In this document: piece by piece, positions 42,226-52,998 of the stretch
Numbering within the stretch: position 1 is the first letter of the stretch
How the letters are laid out: every line of letters begins with the position of its first letter
Source of the DNA: Rusavskia elegans
Taxonomy: Eukaryota; Ascomycota; Lecanoromycetes; Teloschistales; Teloschistaceae
Length of the DNA: 64,000 nt
Assembly: GCA_011316305.1 (NCBI GenBank)
Contig: SAUG01000046.1
Location: 124,001-188,000, forward strand
Direction of reading: 5' to 3'
The notes under the pieces: model-generated
Told to the model about the DNA's origin: nothing
Database searches by the model: none
The model's input: only the letters and a program-made list of their open reading frames with translations
Translations under genes and position numbers: made by a program

Positions 42226-43047
42226 TCATTCTTCAAAGAATCCGCCGTCGCTCCCGTCTTCTTGCTCAGTGACTGTTGGGATCGTGTCGAGTTGGCTTTG
42301 CTGGGCTTTCTGCTGCTTCCTGCTGGCTTGAGGATGGAGAGTCTTCGCAGTCGTTGATTGCAATGCTTTTACTGGAGCAGTACCGGTTCGCAGATTACCA
42401 TCCCTCAGGGCTTGGAGTGTCCCATTCTCCATGCAGCCTTCCACGACTGCCCACATAGCTGGTTTGTCTTGTCGAGCTTGCTTCATTTCGGTCCCTGATG
42501 TAGCCGTCCCATCGACTGCCCCTTGTGTTTCGTTGCGCGGGAAGAGACTAATGTATTTTTGTGTAAGGGGATGATAGAGAGTATAGTTGAGGTCGACCTC
42601 GGCGTTGTGGATGTCGAGATCCAAAGCCTCATGCTCGGGGCTGTTGCGTGGAACCGAAGACAATCGAGTGCGAAGCTTTTTGAGGTTGCGCGTTGCTTTC
42701 TGGCGTTCTGTGGGGCAGTCGGTAAGCGTGGGCTGCCAATCAGTATCTGTGCGCGATGACTGACCAAAGAATCGAACCATATGATACTTCTTGATCATCC
42801 GCTGTCTTTCTTTCTCTTGCTGTGCCTTTTCAAGATCTTGCTTGTAGCCGGCCAGGGCTCTCTCTTTCTCGATCCTAACGTCCAAAGGAAGGTTCTGGGC
42901 ATGCTCCAGAACACGACTGACACTGCGGATGTTGGACTTGAGGGCATTCACCGAGTTCGAAGTGGAGTGTACAGGAGCTGATTGCGATACCCTTGGTTTC
43001 TTCTTCTGCGGCCGACCTTTGATCAGGCGTTCACGTTCGGGATTCAT
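42226..43047 (-). CDS. EFG1: rRNA-processing protein Efg1
   Basis: Exons 43047-42765 and 42707-42226 give 254 residues. Start MNPERERLIKGRPQKKK is chosen because the 32 upstream in-frame residues are hydrophobic and Cys-rich, unlike the family. The Efg1 domain contains NALKSNIRSVSRVLEH, then LPLDVRIEKERALAGYKQDL, the junction MVRFFERQKATRNLKKLR, and HNAEVDLNYTLYHPLTQKYI. Splicing out a 57-nt GT..AG intron is required to restore VRFFERQKATR; without it 19 foreign residues would interrupt a conserved helix. Efg1 works in the nucleolus in 18S rRNA maturation (A0-A2 cleavages). Strong basic and coiled-coil character fits. The C-terminal 80 residues are low complexity. Confidence 0.92.
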   Translation of the reverse strand: MNPERERLIKGRPQKKKPRVSQSAPVHSTSNSVNALKSNIRSVSRVLEHAQNLPLDVRIEKERALAGYKQDLEKAQQEKERQRMIKKYHMVRFFGQSSRTDTDWQPTLTDCPTERQKATRNLKKLRTRLSSVPRNSPEHEALDLDIHNAEVDLNYTLYHPLTQKYISLFPRNETQGAVDGTATSGTEMKQARQDKPAMWAVVEGCMENGTLQALRDGNLRTGTAPVKALQSTTAKTLHPQASRKQQKAQQSQLDTIPTVTEQEDGSDGGFFEE

Positions 43048-43346
43048 CGTGTTCTTCTGCCGTGTATAGGACGGCTCTGATCTGCTCTGAGTGCAAACAT
43101 CACATAGCAAGGTACAGCTGAAGAAGTGATCTTGCAGGATCACAACTGTGGAAGGGACTCGCTTGGTATGGTAGTGAATGAAATGTCTTCAACTCGGCTA
43201 CGGCTTCTGTCCAAAATGGCAAGAATTTGACATCCACAGACGCTAGTGTCATACTCCGTTAGTGTCCTGCATATCAAACTCAAATGCCCAAGCTTATTCG
43301 CCACCTCCTTTTCTTCCGGACACGACGTGATGCTACCGAATCTCCC
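43048..43346. promoter_or_regulatory. Short divergent promoter region, EFG1 / SEA4
   Basis: About 300 bp separates the chosen start codons of two divergently transcribed genes, a growth-linked rRNA-processing factor and a TORC1-pathway subunit. Shared regulation is possible but no defined element was recognised. Confidence 0.45.
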
Positions 43347-46300
43347 ATGGAGACTGCCATCCGGTGGGCACCCAGCTCTGATATCCAAGAGCAGCGCTTT
43401 CTCCTGGTCGACGTCACAGGTCGCAGTTTCAGCCATTGTAAGGTCAGGAGCTATGACGGCAAGGACCTCAAATACGAAACCCTTTGCGGTAATCGAAGAG
43501 CTCCTCCATTTCGAGCCTTTGACTGGTCGCCTCATGATGAATCCATCGTTGCTGTCGGTGACATCTCGGGATCTGCCACCGTGATAAGGTTGGACGACTC
43601 ACTAACTTCACCACTTACTTTGCCCGTCAGACAGCAGCGACCCTGCAATGCCGTCGCTTTTTCAAAGGCTGGCCTGCTCGCAACTGGCCTCGAACGGGTT
43701 CGCAACGATTTCTGCTTGAATATCTGGGATCTTTCGCGTCGTCTATCGGAAAATCCTTCGATAGTCTCGAGTCCTGGCAAATCTTCGTTGGAGCCCATTC
43801 GCAAATTGGCCAGCTCAGAGGCCATCACAAGCATCAGGTTCTTTCTGGGTCAGCCTGATACTTTCGCTGCCGGTGTCAAGGGTACTTGTATCAGGTTGTA
43901 TGATTTGCGCGAAAATGCAGGGAATGGTCCCCTTCAATTTCAGACTGCGTCCGTCCATAATCTTGCCATTGACCCTTTGGATGAGAACTATTTTGCCTCT
44001 GCAGTCACTCAGAAAGATACTACCATCCAAATCTGGGATCGTCGTTTTGCTTTTCCATCTTCCGCCGCTTCGCTAGGATCAGGTACTAGTCAAAGCGCTC
44101 TGCTTGGCCCCGTCCTGGAGTATACAAATGCCTTTGAAAGCTCAACGAGTACAGCTCAATCGAATATCTGGAGTCTACGATACTGCAAGGGCAAAAGCGG
44201 GTACTTGGGTGCTCTTGCCAGCAATGGAGATTTTCGGGTCTTTGAGACCAAGCAGGCTTATCATTCCGGGGAAAACGATAGCCAGGATCAAGGGACTCAC
44301 GCTCAAGGTGTGCAAGTCCAGACAGAGCCTCACCTTCATACGAAACGTATTCATCATGTTGGACCCTTTCTAGAACCTGGTCGACCAGACAATGCACGCA
44401 TCGTATCTTTTGATTTTACAAATCTGGCAGGACTGAAAGGCATGCCCTCGGCAGTCACTCTCCGAGGGACTGGAAGCGTTGAGATCTACGAGCTTAAGGG
44501 CTATGCGCCCACATACGCACTATCTTCGGATGGCGAGCTCGTAGGCAGCGGCATAGCTGGGCAGCTCCAACCTCAGAGTCCGACCAAGGATGGCAACCTT
44601 GCTCAACTTGGCCTTTTCCATGTCAAACCTTCTACAGATGAGCCGACCAACAAATTAGCGAATGGTCTTGAGGGAATGGACATTTCTCAACAGCCAAATG
44701 GAGACAAGATATCTAAAGCGACCATAAGCAAGCAAGATAGCAAACCGCTATCTAGTCGCGAAATGCATGAGAAGTGGTTCGAAAATCGTTATGTCCACCA
44801 TGTGCGCAGCGTTGCGGCAGCATTGGCTACACTGACAGTGGAGCGCCGTCGCTGTATAGAAGGGTATCTCTTCGACTGTGAAAAAAATATGGAAGTTGCA
44901 GGAGATGACCCTTGGCTGAAAGAAATGTGGGACTGGGTCGGAAGTAAGTCCCACAATCACCTCGTGGAAGCTGGCTGATATAAAAAACATAGGGGCCAAG
45001 CGTCTTGCTAACGCTGAGACCTTCATCGTTCGAGGCATTGATTTGAATTATCTGGGGGTCTGGAACATATGGAGTATCGATTTAGGTGGGCTTGCTGCAA
45101 TTTCCCACGTCCACTAGAGCTAAATCTGTCTGTCAAGGGGCTGAGAAGGCCGCTCGAATCTCAGGTACATCTGGAAACACTGAAATTCTGTACGCCATTG
45201 AGGCCATATGCCGAAGTCTTGACCTACCGGAATTGAGTCATGTTGAATCTTCGCTGCCAGCACACCGCCGCTTATCCCTTTACCTCTGCGGCTTTGGCCT
45301 CTCGGGCGAGGAGTTGCACGATGCTGTCAGCGATCTTGCCAACCGAGGACAAAACACCGAGGCTGCTTTCTTAGCATTGATTGACAACGACCCTAAGCAG
45401 GCGGCGAATGTTTTAAGGAACGGTTCACATTCAGCGGACCGAGAACTTTCTCTCGCTTTAGCAGGCTACATTAGAGGCAAAACCGACGAGACCTGGTGTA
45501 AGACGATCCAGAACATCGCAACCTCTTTGACAGACCCATACGCTCGCGGCATCCTCGCCCTCGTCCGTAATGGCTCCTGGCATGACGTTCTACACGAAAC
45601 ATCACTTCCCCTCAAATTCCGCGTCGGTATTGCCCTCATATACCTTACCGATGACGAGCTGACCAACTACATCACCACCACCACCAACGGATGCACCCAC
45701 CACGGCGACATCGAAGGCATCGTCCTCACCGGGCTCGCTTCAAAAGCTGTTCCCCTTTTCCAAAACTACATCCTCAAATACCACGACCTCCAAACCCCCA
45801 TCCTCGCAATCTCCCACACTAGCCCTCGCTACTTCCCCTCACCCCTCGTCGACACCTGGCGCGCCGAATATAGAACACGACTCAACACCTACCGTCTCTT
45901 CCTCCATCGCGTCCGCTTCGACACCGGCGCAACAAAACTCTCCGTCGCCAGCGGCAATAACGGAAAACCCAGCCTCGTACCCCCAGCCAGACAAGTATCG
46001 CTGAAATGCAGCAATTGCGAACAAGCGATGGACCAAAACCCGGCCCACGTGGCTACTACTGCTCCGCCGCCGCCGCCTGTCTCATTTGCATCGTCCGCCG
46101 ACCAGAATCGTTCCATCTTTTCCGATGACGTCAAAACCGGCACCGCGTGCCCGAAATGCGGGAAACATCTTCCGCGCTGCGTCGTCTGTATGCTCTGGCT
46201 AGGGATGCCGGATCCGCATACCAAAGGCGGGGAGCACGCGAATGTGGCCGCCATGGAGAGGAGTAGGGACTTACAGAATGCTGGAAAGGGGGAGAGGGGT

Positions 46301-46471
46301 AGGATGTTGATGAAGGATTTTACTTGTGTTTGTAGGGGGTGTTGGCATATGATGCATGTGGGGCATGCGGAGGAGTGGTTTAGGGGGAATAGAACATGTC
46401 CGGTTCCTGGGTGTGAGTGCGCTTGTGGGGAGAGGGATGGTGGGTTTGGGGGGATTGGACGAGGACTTTGA
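43347..46471 (+). CDS. SEA4: SEA/GATOR2 complex subunit Sea4 (Mio)
   Basis: Three exons (43347-44943, 44993-45085, 45138-46471) give 1007 residues from METAIRWAPSS; an in-frame Met at 43284 would add 21 residues. An N-terminal WD40 propeller is visible (AFDWSPHDESIVAVGDISG, then LNIWDLSRRL, TCIRLYDLRE, TTIQIWDRRF). A helical middle region follows, and the C-terminus carries the zinc-ribbon/RING-like module of Mio proteins: CSNCEQAM, ACPKCGKHLPRCVVCML, CVCRGCWHMMHVGHAEEWF and CPVPGCECAC. The SEA complex controls TORC1 at the vacuole in response to amino acids. Both introns (49 and 52 nt) have GT..AG ends and restore frame and the helical region (RGIDLNYLGVWNIWSIDL). Poly-Pro before the zinc module is lineage-variable. 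Confidence 0.92.
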
Positions 46472-47047
46472 TTGTTCTTGCGGTGGGAGATGGGTTTGTA
46501 AGCAGACGTGGATGAATGGTTGCGAACAGGTGAGGAGATGAGGAGGCGATTAGGAGACAGCTTACAGGAAACACGTTATCTGATGTGAGTGGGTCTATCT
46601 AAAATGAAGATAAGTGTCTCTTTGACAGTTGACCGAATCACAACGACAGTGAAGGAATGGCCCTTGTTCGACTCCTGTCAGAGCAGGTTAGATGGTGTTT
46701 TAGAAATGTTGGACCTGACTGGCGGTCTTCAGGTCGAGGGATCACCATAAAAGGACCGAAATCGTCGCATAGGTTCTCGACCGATGAAGGAGTAACGTGT
46801 TCGAACAAATTAGGTCCCATGTTGATACGAGATCCAGTCACAGTGGATTTACTGCATGGCCTGATTTCAGGGACTTCTACACTCAGGAGGGTAAGAAGTA
46901 TAGGGAACGGAGGCATAGACCAGCAAATAGTTTTATCGACCGTGCCTGGACACTAAATTTCGAATTGCTGCAGAAGTGAACGAATCCCAGGGTATATCAT
47001 ACAAGGTTGTCGACCGAGCACCGATCCCGGGATGCCTGTTTCGTACG
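46472..47047. other. Convergent 3' intergenic region
   Basis: About 580 bp between the 3' ends of SEA4 and the rhodopsin-fold gene. No feature recognised. Confidence 0.45.
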
Positions 47048-48261
47048 TCAGCCAGGATGAAGCTCCTTCCAGTGTAAAAGAGATCTTACACTATCAGTAT
47101 CCCACTCCATATCATGCGTCACATGTATCGTGTTACACCTTGGATCCCTCCCACCCTTCCATTCAGGCGAACCAAACTCGGATAGCCTAGGACTTCCCCT
47201 GATATACGTCCTCATACCCGTGAGTGTTGCATTCGGCACCGTAACATCCACCGGCACAATGTTCACTCTTTCAACCTTCCCACTTCCCCCGTCCCGATCG
47301 CCTGAGGATCCTTTATATTTATACCACAAACGTTTTCGGTAGCCGTCAATGTGCTTCTTGGCCCCCTTTTCTCCTGAATTGGTCGGACTGGTTACGAACA
47401 AGGTACGGAAGGCAGTCAGAGAAACCATCAGGATAGCGACACATCCTTCCAATTGCTGCCAGAACGTCGCCCAGATATTGTATGTCGGCGAGTGCACCTG
47501 GCTGATGCGTATGATGGCGATGACGACCATGCCGATACTCAGGCAGAGGAAGAAAGCGATGCCGAATTTTTGACGCCGGCTGATACGCACTTTCCAGATG
47601 AGGTAGGGAGGGATGGCTAGGATCATCAAGTCGCTGACTATGTCGAAGACAATGGTTGTTGCTTCGACGGCGGTGGTTCGGCGGATGTAGTAGGAGGTCA
47701 TGCATCTGAGGTTATTGTCGCCGAATTCGGGACATGCGATGAAGGAACCGCAGGCATTGAAGATGCAGGCGATGAAGGTGAAGGCTAATGTTATCCTCCA
47801 GTAGATGGTAATTCGTGTCAAGCGGTCGATGAGTTGGCGGAAGAAGAAGAGATAGCAGAACTTGACGGCGAAAACGCAGAGCCAGATTAGGACACCGAAA
47901 GGGTAGGTTTCTCGTTGAATCTTTGCAACGGTGGCGCTGACTTGCTGCAGCGAGGTTATAGTTGTGGCCTGCGGGTTGGTTTGGAAGGCTGTGATCAAGT
48001 ACAAGGAAGAGGCTCCATTGACGAGGAGGACAGTTGCCGCGGTGAGGCATACGCATGCGGAAAGGAGCAGGGCGTCATCGAGGGCACGCAGTTGTCGGTT
48101 GCGAAAGCGAATAATTGTTCGGGCTACAGCGCCAACGATTGCTATAATACAGAATACTATAGTGGTGCCCTGAAGGTATCAGCAGTGATATCATAAGTGG
48201 TCCTGGAGGTTGAAGTCACCTTGTATGCCTTTCTGGGAATCGGTAAATCTGAACTCGACAT
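47048..48261 (-). CDS. Rhodopsin-fold (Pth11-like) integral membrane protein
   Basis: Two exons (48261-48220 and 48169-47048) give 387 residues. The short first exon encodes MSSSDLPIPRKAYK; the 50-nt GT..AG intron leads directly into the first helix (GTTIVFCIIAIVGAVARTII). Seven membrane segments can be placed. The fungal rhodopsin-domain signatures follow: RALDDALLLSACVCL, FGVLIWLCVFAVKFCYLFFF, WRITLAFTFIACIFNACGSF, the C-terminal half FDIVSDLMILAIPPYLIWKV and RRQKFGIAFFLCLS, and a final helix with EGCVAILMVSLTAFR. The cytoplasmic tail (about 95 residues) ends near SLLHWKELHPG. The family includes Pth11-like receptor candidates. No CFEM domain is present, so ligand and role are unknown. Confidence 0.85.
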
Positions 48262-49212
48262 TACGAAAGCTCAGAACCGTAGTATCAAGTACCAAGCGAA
48301 GATGTAGCGAGGATGCAAAGGAGAGAGCAGGACTTTTGGAACCACTGGTTCTAGACGGATGACAACAACATACAACTCCAGAATACGATCAACATTCGAA
48401 AGCCGAGTATATGAAGAGGCTTGAGATGGGATGCACGAACGGTTACACAATACAGCAGAACCGATCCTCCATCCTTCGCCACGATGTAAGCAGATGATGA
48501 CATTGCGAATAAAACCCAAGCGATGGAATAAGGCGAAGCGAAAGACATGGTGTGAGGCCCATTAGCGTCAGCACTGAACTTACCGTTTCCATGAGGATCT
48601 CGTGGTGTTTCAATAGACTAGACCCGACGATGAAACCAATATGACGCAGGATCACCATGTATGTCAACGGCAAGGTTTGAGATCTTGCCAACTGCCGAAG
48701 CATTGTTTCATGCAGGAGAGAAGGCTGAGAAGCAAAACCGGAGAGGAACAGACGAGTGGGGTACCTGACTCTACTCGCTATTGGTTTGAGCGATCATCTG
48801 GCACAGTGAAGCATAATCATGAAGGCAGTGCTCGATCTGCGGAGGTTGCCGGAGGCGTACGAGAACATCGAATCGCACTCCATCAAAATTGTGATTTATC
48901 ACTATGAGGGAGTGATTTTCAAATACCACGTAGCAAATGTGGCAATTTTGAAGTTGAGATTGCAGCTGAGACCTGAGGACCTCTTGACGTCAAAACATAA
49001 GGCTGAAAGCTTGGCGATCGATCGAGCGTGGTCTGTGCGTGACATCGGTGATTGGTTGACAGCGGCATCGTTCCATCCTTCCATTCGGCTTCGAATTGGA
49101 GTCGTCCTCTTGTACAGCCTTTGCGGACATACAAAGCCGCACCACCAGGCACCGTTGCTAAGCACCCCACTTTATATTGTAGCTCCAGGTTTCTCAGTTT
49201 CCACCCACGGTC
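48262..49212. promoter_or_regulatory. Divergent intergenic region, receptor-like / DUF7704 genes
   Basis: About 950 bp between divergent start codons. Reverse frames at 48,271-48,548 and the forward frame at 48,819-49,496 show no domain; the latter overlaps the start of the DUF7704 gene in another frame. Presumed promoters. Confidence 0.45.
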
Positions 49213-49674
49213 ATGTCCTTCGCCTCTCAGGCTCACATCGCCCTTCCCTACCGCATCCTCTTCCTCTACATAGAACCTTTCGCCGCCTTCTTCGGCACCT
49301 ACATCAACCTCTTTCAACCCGAACCCTACCTTCTCTCCCTTTCACCTACCGCTACCTACTCGTCCCTCACGTACCCTATCTACGCTCAATTAGCCGGCCA
49401 CAACCTCCTCTTCTCCTGGCTGCAGGCCGTGCTCCTGCGCTCGACGTCCTCAGTCAGGGTCTGGAAGATCGTGCTCTTCGGAATGTTGATGTGTGACGTC
49501 TTGCACTTGTACGGAAGCTATGTGGTCTTGGGAGCCGAGGCGTTCTTTGATCCAAGCACCTGGAGGTGGCAGGAGTGGGTTACGTTCGTCATGACGTATG
49601 GGCCCGGTTTGCTGAGAGCAGCCTTCTGTCTCGAGATTGGTGTCAGGCAAACGCGGATCACGAAGGGCTCGTAG
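49213..49674 (+). CDS. Small four-helix membrane protein, DUF7704 family
   Basis: A single exon encodes 153 residues. Four hydrophobic helices can be seen: YRILFLYIEPFAAFFGTYI, NLLFSWLQAVLLRS, VWKIVLFGMLMCDVLHLYGS and a last one near TYGPGLLRAAFCLEIGV. The pattern of Y-R-x-x-F-L-Y-x-E-P near the start, then R-V-W-K near the middle and the D-x-x-H-L-Y block, is that of the DUF7704 family of small fungal membrane proteins. The function of the family is unknown. No signal peptide separate from the first helix is needed. Confidence 0.82.
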   Translation: MSFASQAHIALPYRILFLYIEPFAAFFGTYINLFQPEPYLLSLSPTATYSSLTYPIYAQLAGHNLLFSWLQAVLLRSTSSVRVWKIVLFGMLMCDVLHLYGSYVVLGAEAFFDPSTWRWQEWVTFVMTYGPGLLRAAFCLEIGVRQTRITKGS

Positions 49675-50048
49675 CCGAGCGGTAGAACGAGCACAGTGGT
49701 ATATAAGAGCATGACTGGGCGCCCGCAAAAGGCCAAGTAACACCCAGACTGACAGATCCTCGAAGAAGCTTGCTTCATGAGCCATGAATGGACTTCAATT
49801 AGTGTGTGAGTCGTGTCATGGGTACTAAAGGAGCTGCTCTGGGAAAGGGCCTGGGTCGTCAACACATTGAGACCTCTCATACAGCGGGACAAAGCTGCCC
49901 CATGTGGTACATCCAAATCACCAAATCCAACAAGTGATACGGTCCAATCCGATCCAGGGCCACCTGCCATACGCCTAGCACCATCTTTATGCTTCACACA
50001 ATGCCATTGTACCAGAATGAACATCATTATTGAGCACAGCCGTCAGTT
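49675..50048. other. Convergent 3' intergenic region
   Basis: About 370 bp between the DUF7704 gene and cysteine dioxygenase 3' ends. Nothing recognisable; a GTAGCCGAGCGGTAGAACGA stretch at 49,672-49,691 is not a tRNA. Confidence 0.45.
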
Positions 50049-50876
50049 TCAGGCCTTCGTTCTAGACCTGATCCCGAACTCGGAGTGATAGCTGTACGAA
50101 TCGACATGCTTTGCCACACCTGTTTCGGGGTCGAAAACTTTGCAGCCTTCGATCGCGGCATTGGGAGGCGTATACACTGCCGATCGTTAGCGCGAGCTTA
50201 CAAGAGAACGTGGAATGATCGGTTCGTGGAGGAAAGGACGGCAATAACATACAATGCAAAGACACAGCGTATTCTTCCGGGTCCGGGTTGGAGATCTTAT
50301 GAAGACCGAGGTTATCAGCCATGTAGAATACTTGGTTGCGGCCAAGATTCGTCTGATTGGTCGTTTTCATAGCTTCGCCAGGACCAGTGGATTGTGGCCA
50401 TGCATAACGGGTCTCTGTGAGGCTACCTTTAAGGATCTACTTTGGCTATCAACAGCGATGTTCTGGTACATTCCTGCTAATGAAGGGCGTACCTTCATAA
50501 TGCAGTGAGAATCCGCATGGTCGTGTATCACACTCTCGGAACCTGGAGTCCAGACCAATACCAACTGGATGTGTCAGTGGACTTTCTCACCACCTGCAAG
50601 ATGGCTTACCAGATTGTAATTGCCATTCCCTCGATCGACCAGATTGCGAGTGAAGGTCTGACTTGCATCCCGGAATGCATATTCTTCCCAGCCTGTCTCT
50701 TCAGACTTGTATGCCTCAAGCTGATGCTGGAGTAAGCGGCGGAGGTTATCGGATGATACGATGCTGTTGTCGGATCCAAGCCGAGATCGAATATCATTGA
50801 TCAGCTGACGGAAGCGGGAGCGTGGGTTCGGGATGGGACTTTTGAGCCAAGGAGTTGATGGTTGGACAGAAGGCAT
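50049..50876 (-). CDS. CDO1: Cysteine dioxygenase
   Basis: Four exons (50876-50610, 50564-50493, 50436-50253, 50176-50049) give 216 residues, the usual length. The cupin core carries iron ligands His103 and His105 in IHDHADSHC, and His159 in GLHKISN; second-shell His174 lies in SLHLYTPPN. Cys110 and Tyr176 stand where the thioether-cofactor pair of animal enzymes (Cys93/Tyr157) lies. The C-terminus [13 protein letters not shown] also matches. The enzyme oxidises cysteine to cysteine sulfinate with O2, the first step of cysteine catabolism toward taurine, sulfite and sulfate. All three introns (45, 56, 76 nt) are GT..AG and restore frame, for example [16 protein letters not shown]. It is divergent from RBG1. 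Confidence 0.94.
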
Positions 50877-51486
50877 TGCGGAAGTGCGGAAAGATTGGGT
50901 AGTGATTGCTAGTCAGACAAAGCAGTTCTAAAACGGATGTTCGGTACAACGAGTTGGGATAGCAAATAGGACTTGATGGTTACCGTTACGAAGGATGATT
51001 TACACTAAAGCAAAACAGGGACTGCGAGGGGAAAGCCTGGTCTCTCAAGTAGATGAAATATTGGAAACAAAGATTTTGATGTTCGATAGGAGAGCAGGAA
51101 CGATCAATAATAATATTTTATACGGGAAGGGGGGAACAGGGCGCGCTGCTACGTTACCCTACAAACAAGAGACGCAGACGCTCGATGGCCTTCTCGCAAA
51201 CAAACAACATGCACGGCGCTTCCTACGAGAACAAGTGCAGTTTATAGCTGTATCTATCCCCCGATGCATCAGATGACGGCTCCATACTCTTGTGACCCAA
51301 GGTCGACCGAGTACTTTACCGAGGGGTCATTGGGAAATTACCCGAAGTTTTGCAACCGCCCCACGCTATAAATTTTGACGTCAGTGGGGCTGGAAAGAAA
51401 AACAATTTTTGTGACCGTCAAGCTACTCCAGGGCACGAAGAAAGGAAAATCGTCGTACGTGGGCCCAATCGATCAATACCGCCAAC
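50877..51486. promoter_or_regulatory. Divergent promoter region, CDO1 / RBG1
   Basis: About 610 bp lies between the start codons of two divergently transcribed genes and should contain both promoters. A TTGGAAACAA and nearby AT-rich stretch (51,060-51,125) are the only notable composition. No known operator was recognised. Confidence 0.5.
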
Positions 51487-52998
51487 ATGGCTACTACGGC
51501 AGATAAGGTAAAGTTGGTCATAGCCGCTCAAACGATGCGGGTACTGATTGAATTAGATCAAAGATATCGAGGCCGAGATGGCCAAAACCCAGGTAAAAGT
51601 TGTCACACCCAGAATGGGAAACGTAGTCTAATGGCGGTAATCTCGAAAGAAAAATAAAGCTACTAGTTTCCATTTAGGTTTGTTTGTCTCTGCTACTCTA
51701 TTGCTACCTATCACATGTTCACTCTTCGCCAGGCCAACTCAAAGCCAAGCTTGCCAAATTGAAACGAGAGCTTCTCACACCGCAATCAAGCGGTGGAGGC
51801 GGTGGCTGTATGTCCTTCCACCTGTCAATGACTTGTGGACGAGATCTGACCCACCACAGCTGGCTTCGATGTTGCTCGTACGGGTGTTGCCAGCGTTGGC
51901 TTCATCGGCTTTCCCTCTGTCGGCAAAAGTACGCTCATGAGCAAGCTTACGGGGCAGCACTCAGAAGGTACTGTGTACTGACATAACTGCTGTTGACGGC
52001 TATTGACGCTGCACAGCGGCCGCCTACGAATTCACAACCTTGACCACTGTACCCGGTCAAGTTCAGTATAACGGCGCCCAAATCCAAATGCTCGATCTCC
52101 CGGGTATCATTCAGGGTGCGAAGGATGGAAAAGGTCGCGGTCGTCAAGTCATTGCTGTCGCTAAAACCTGTCATCTGATCTTTATCGTTCTGGATGTGAA
52201 CAAGCCCCTTACCGATAAGAGGGTCATCGAGACGGAGCTCGAAGGCTTTGGCATTCGAATCAACAAAGAGCCTCCCAACATCGTCTTTAAGAAGAAGGAT
52301 AAGGGAGGTGTGAGCATCACAAATACCGTGCCATTGACGCACATAGACCACGACGTGAATTTGGCCACAGTGTTAGTATCTCTTCTGCTGACGTCTTGTA
52401 GGAAATCAAAGCTGTGATGGGCGAGTACAAGATATCGTCCGCTGACATTGCCATTCGTTGCGATGCGACCATTGATGATCTGATCGATGTCCTGGAAGCC
52501 AAGAGCAGGAGCTATATCCCAGTGATATACGCCTTGAATAAGATCGATTCAATCTCCATCGAAGAGCTCGATCTGATCTATCGGATACCAAATGCTTGCC
52601 CGATTAGCTCCGAGCACGGCTGGAACATCGATGAGCTGCTTGAGCAGATGTGGGAAAAGCTGAACCTTCGAAGGATATACACGAAACCAAAGGGCAAAGC
52701 GCCTGATTACAACACGCCTGTGGTCTTGAGGAAGCATGCTTGTACTGTGGAAGACTTCGTAAGCATACTGAAGTGAAATAGGGACCGTCGAACACTGACA
52801 GGAAAATCCAGTGTAATTCCATTCACAAAACGATACTAGAGCAGTTTAAGCATGCCATAGTTTACGGCCGTTCCGTTAAGCATCAACCGCAACGGGTTGG
52901 TCTCGCACATGAGCTGGCGGACGAGGACATCAGTGAGTCTCGACCAAGATCGTTCGGACACTGGCTGATCTGAACCAGTCACCATCGTCAAAAGATGA
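51487..52998 (+). CDS. RBG1: DRG-family GTPase Rbg1 (DRG1)
   Basis: Nine exons (51487-51507, 51557-51592, 51650-51677, 51733-51807, 51860-51967, 52017-52354, 52402-52758, 52812-52932, 52979-52998) give 367 residues, matching DRG1. The N-terminus shows [17 protein letters not shown], then a Gly linker. The G1 loop is GFPSVGKST, switch sequence [15 protein letters not shown]3 [19 protein letters not shown]4 ALNKID, and the C-terminal TGS domain ends [14 protein letters not shown]. The Gly-linker and VARTG block mark DRG1 rather than DRG2. Rbg1 acts with Tma46/DFRP1 on ribosomes in translation. It has the most introns in the window, all 46-57 nt GT..AG, with exons as short as 20-36 nt. Confidence 0.95.

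Noticed and set aside
42708..42764. Apparent 19-residue insertion in Efg1
   Set aside because: It has GT..AG ends, and removal restores a conserved helix, so it is an intron.
48819..49496. 225-codon forward frame overlapping the DUF7704 gene
   Set aside because: The shared part is read in a different frame from the clear four-helix protein, and the rest has no domain.
49672..49745. GTAGCCGAGCGGTAGAACGA sequence resembling a tRNA D-arm
   Set aside because: No matching acceptor stem, anticodon arm or TTC loop.
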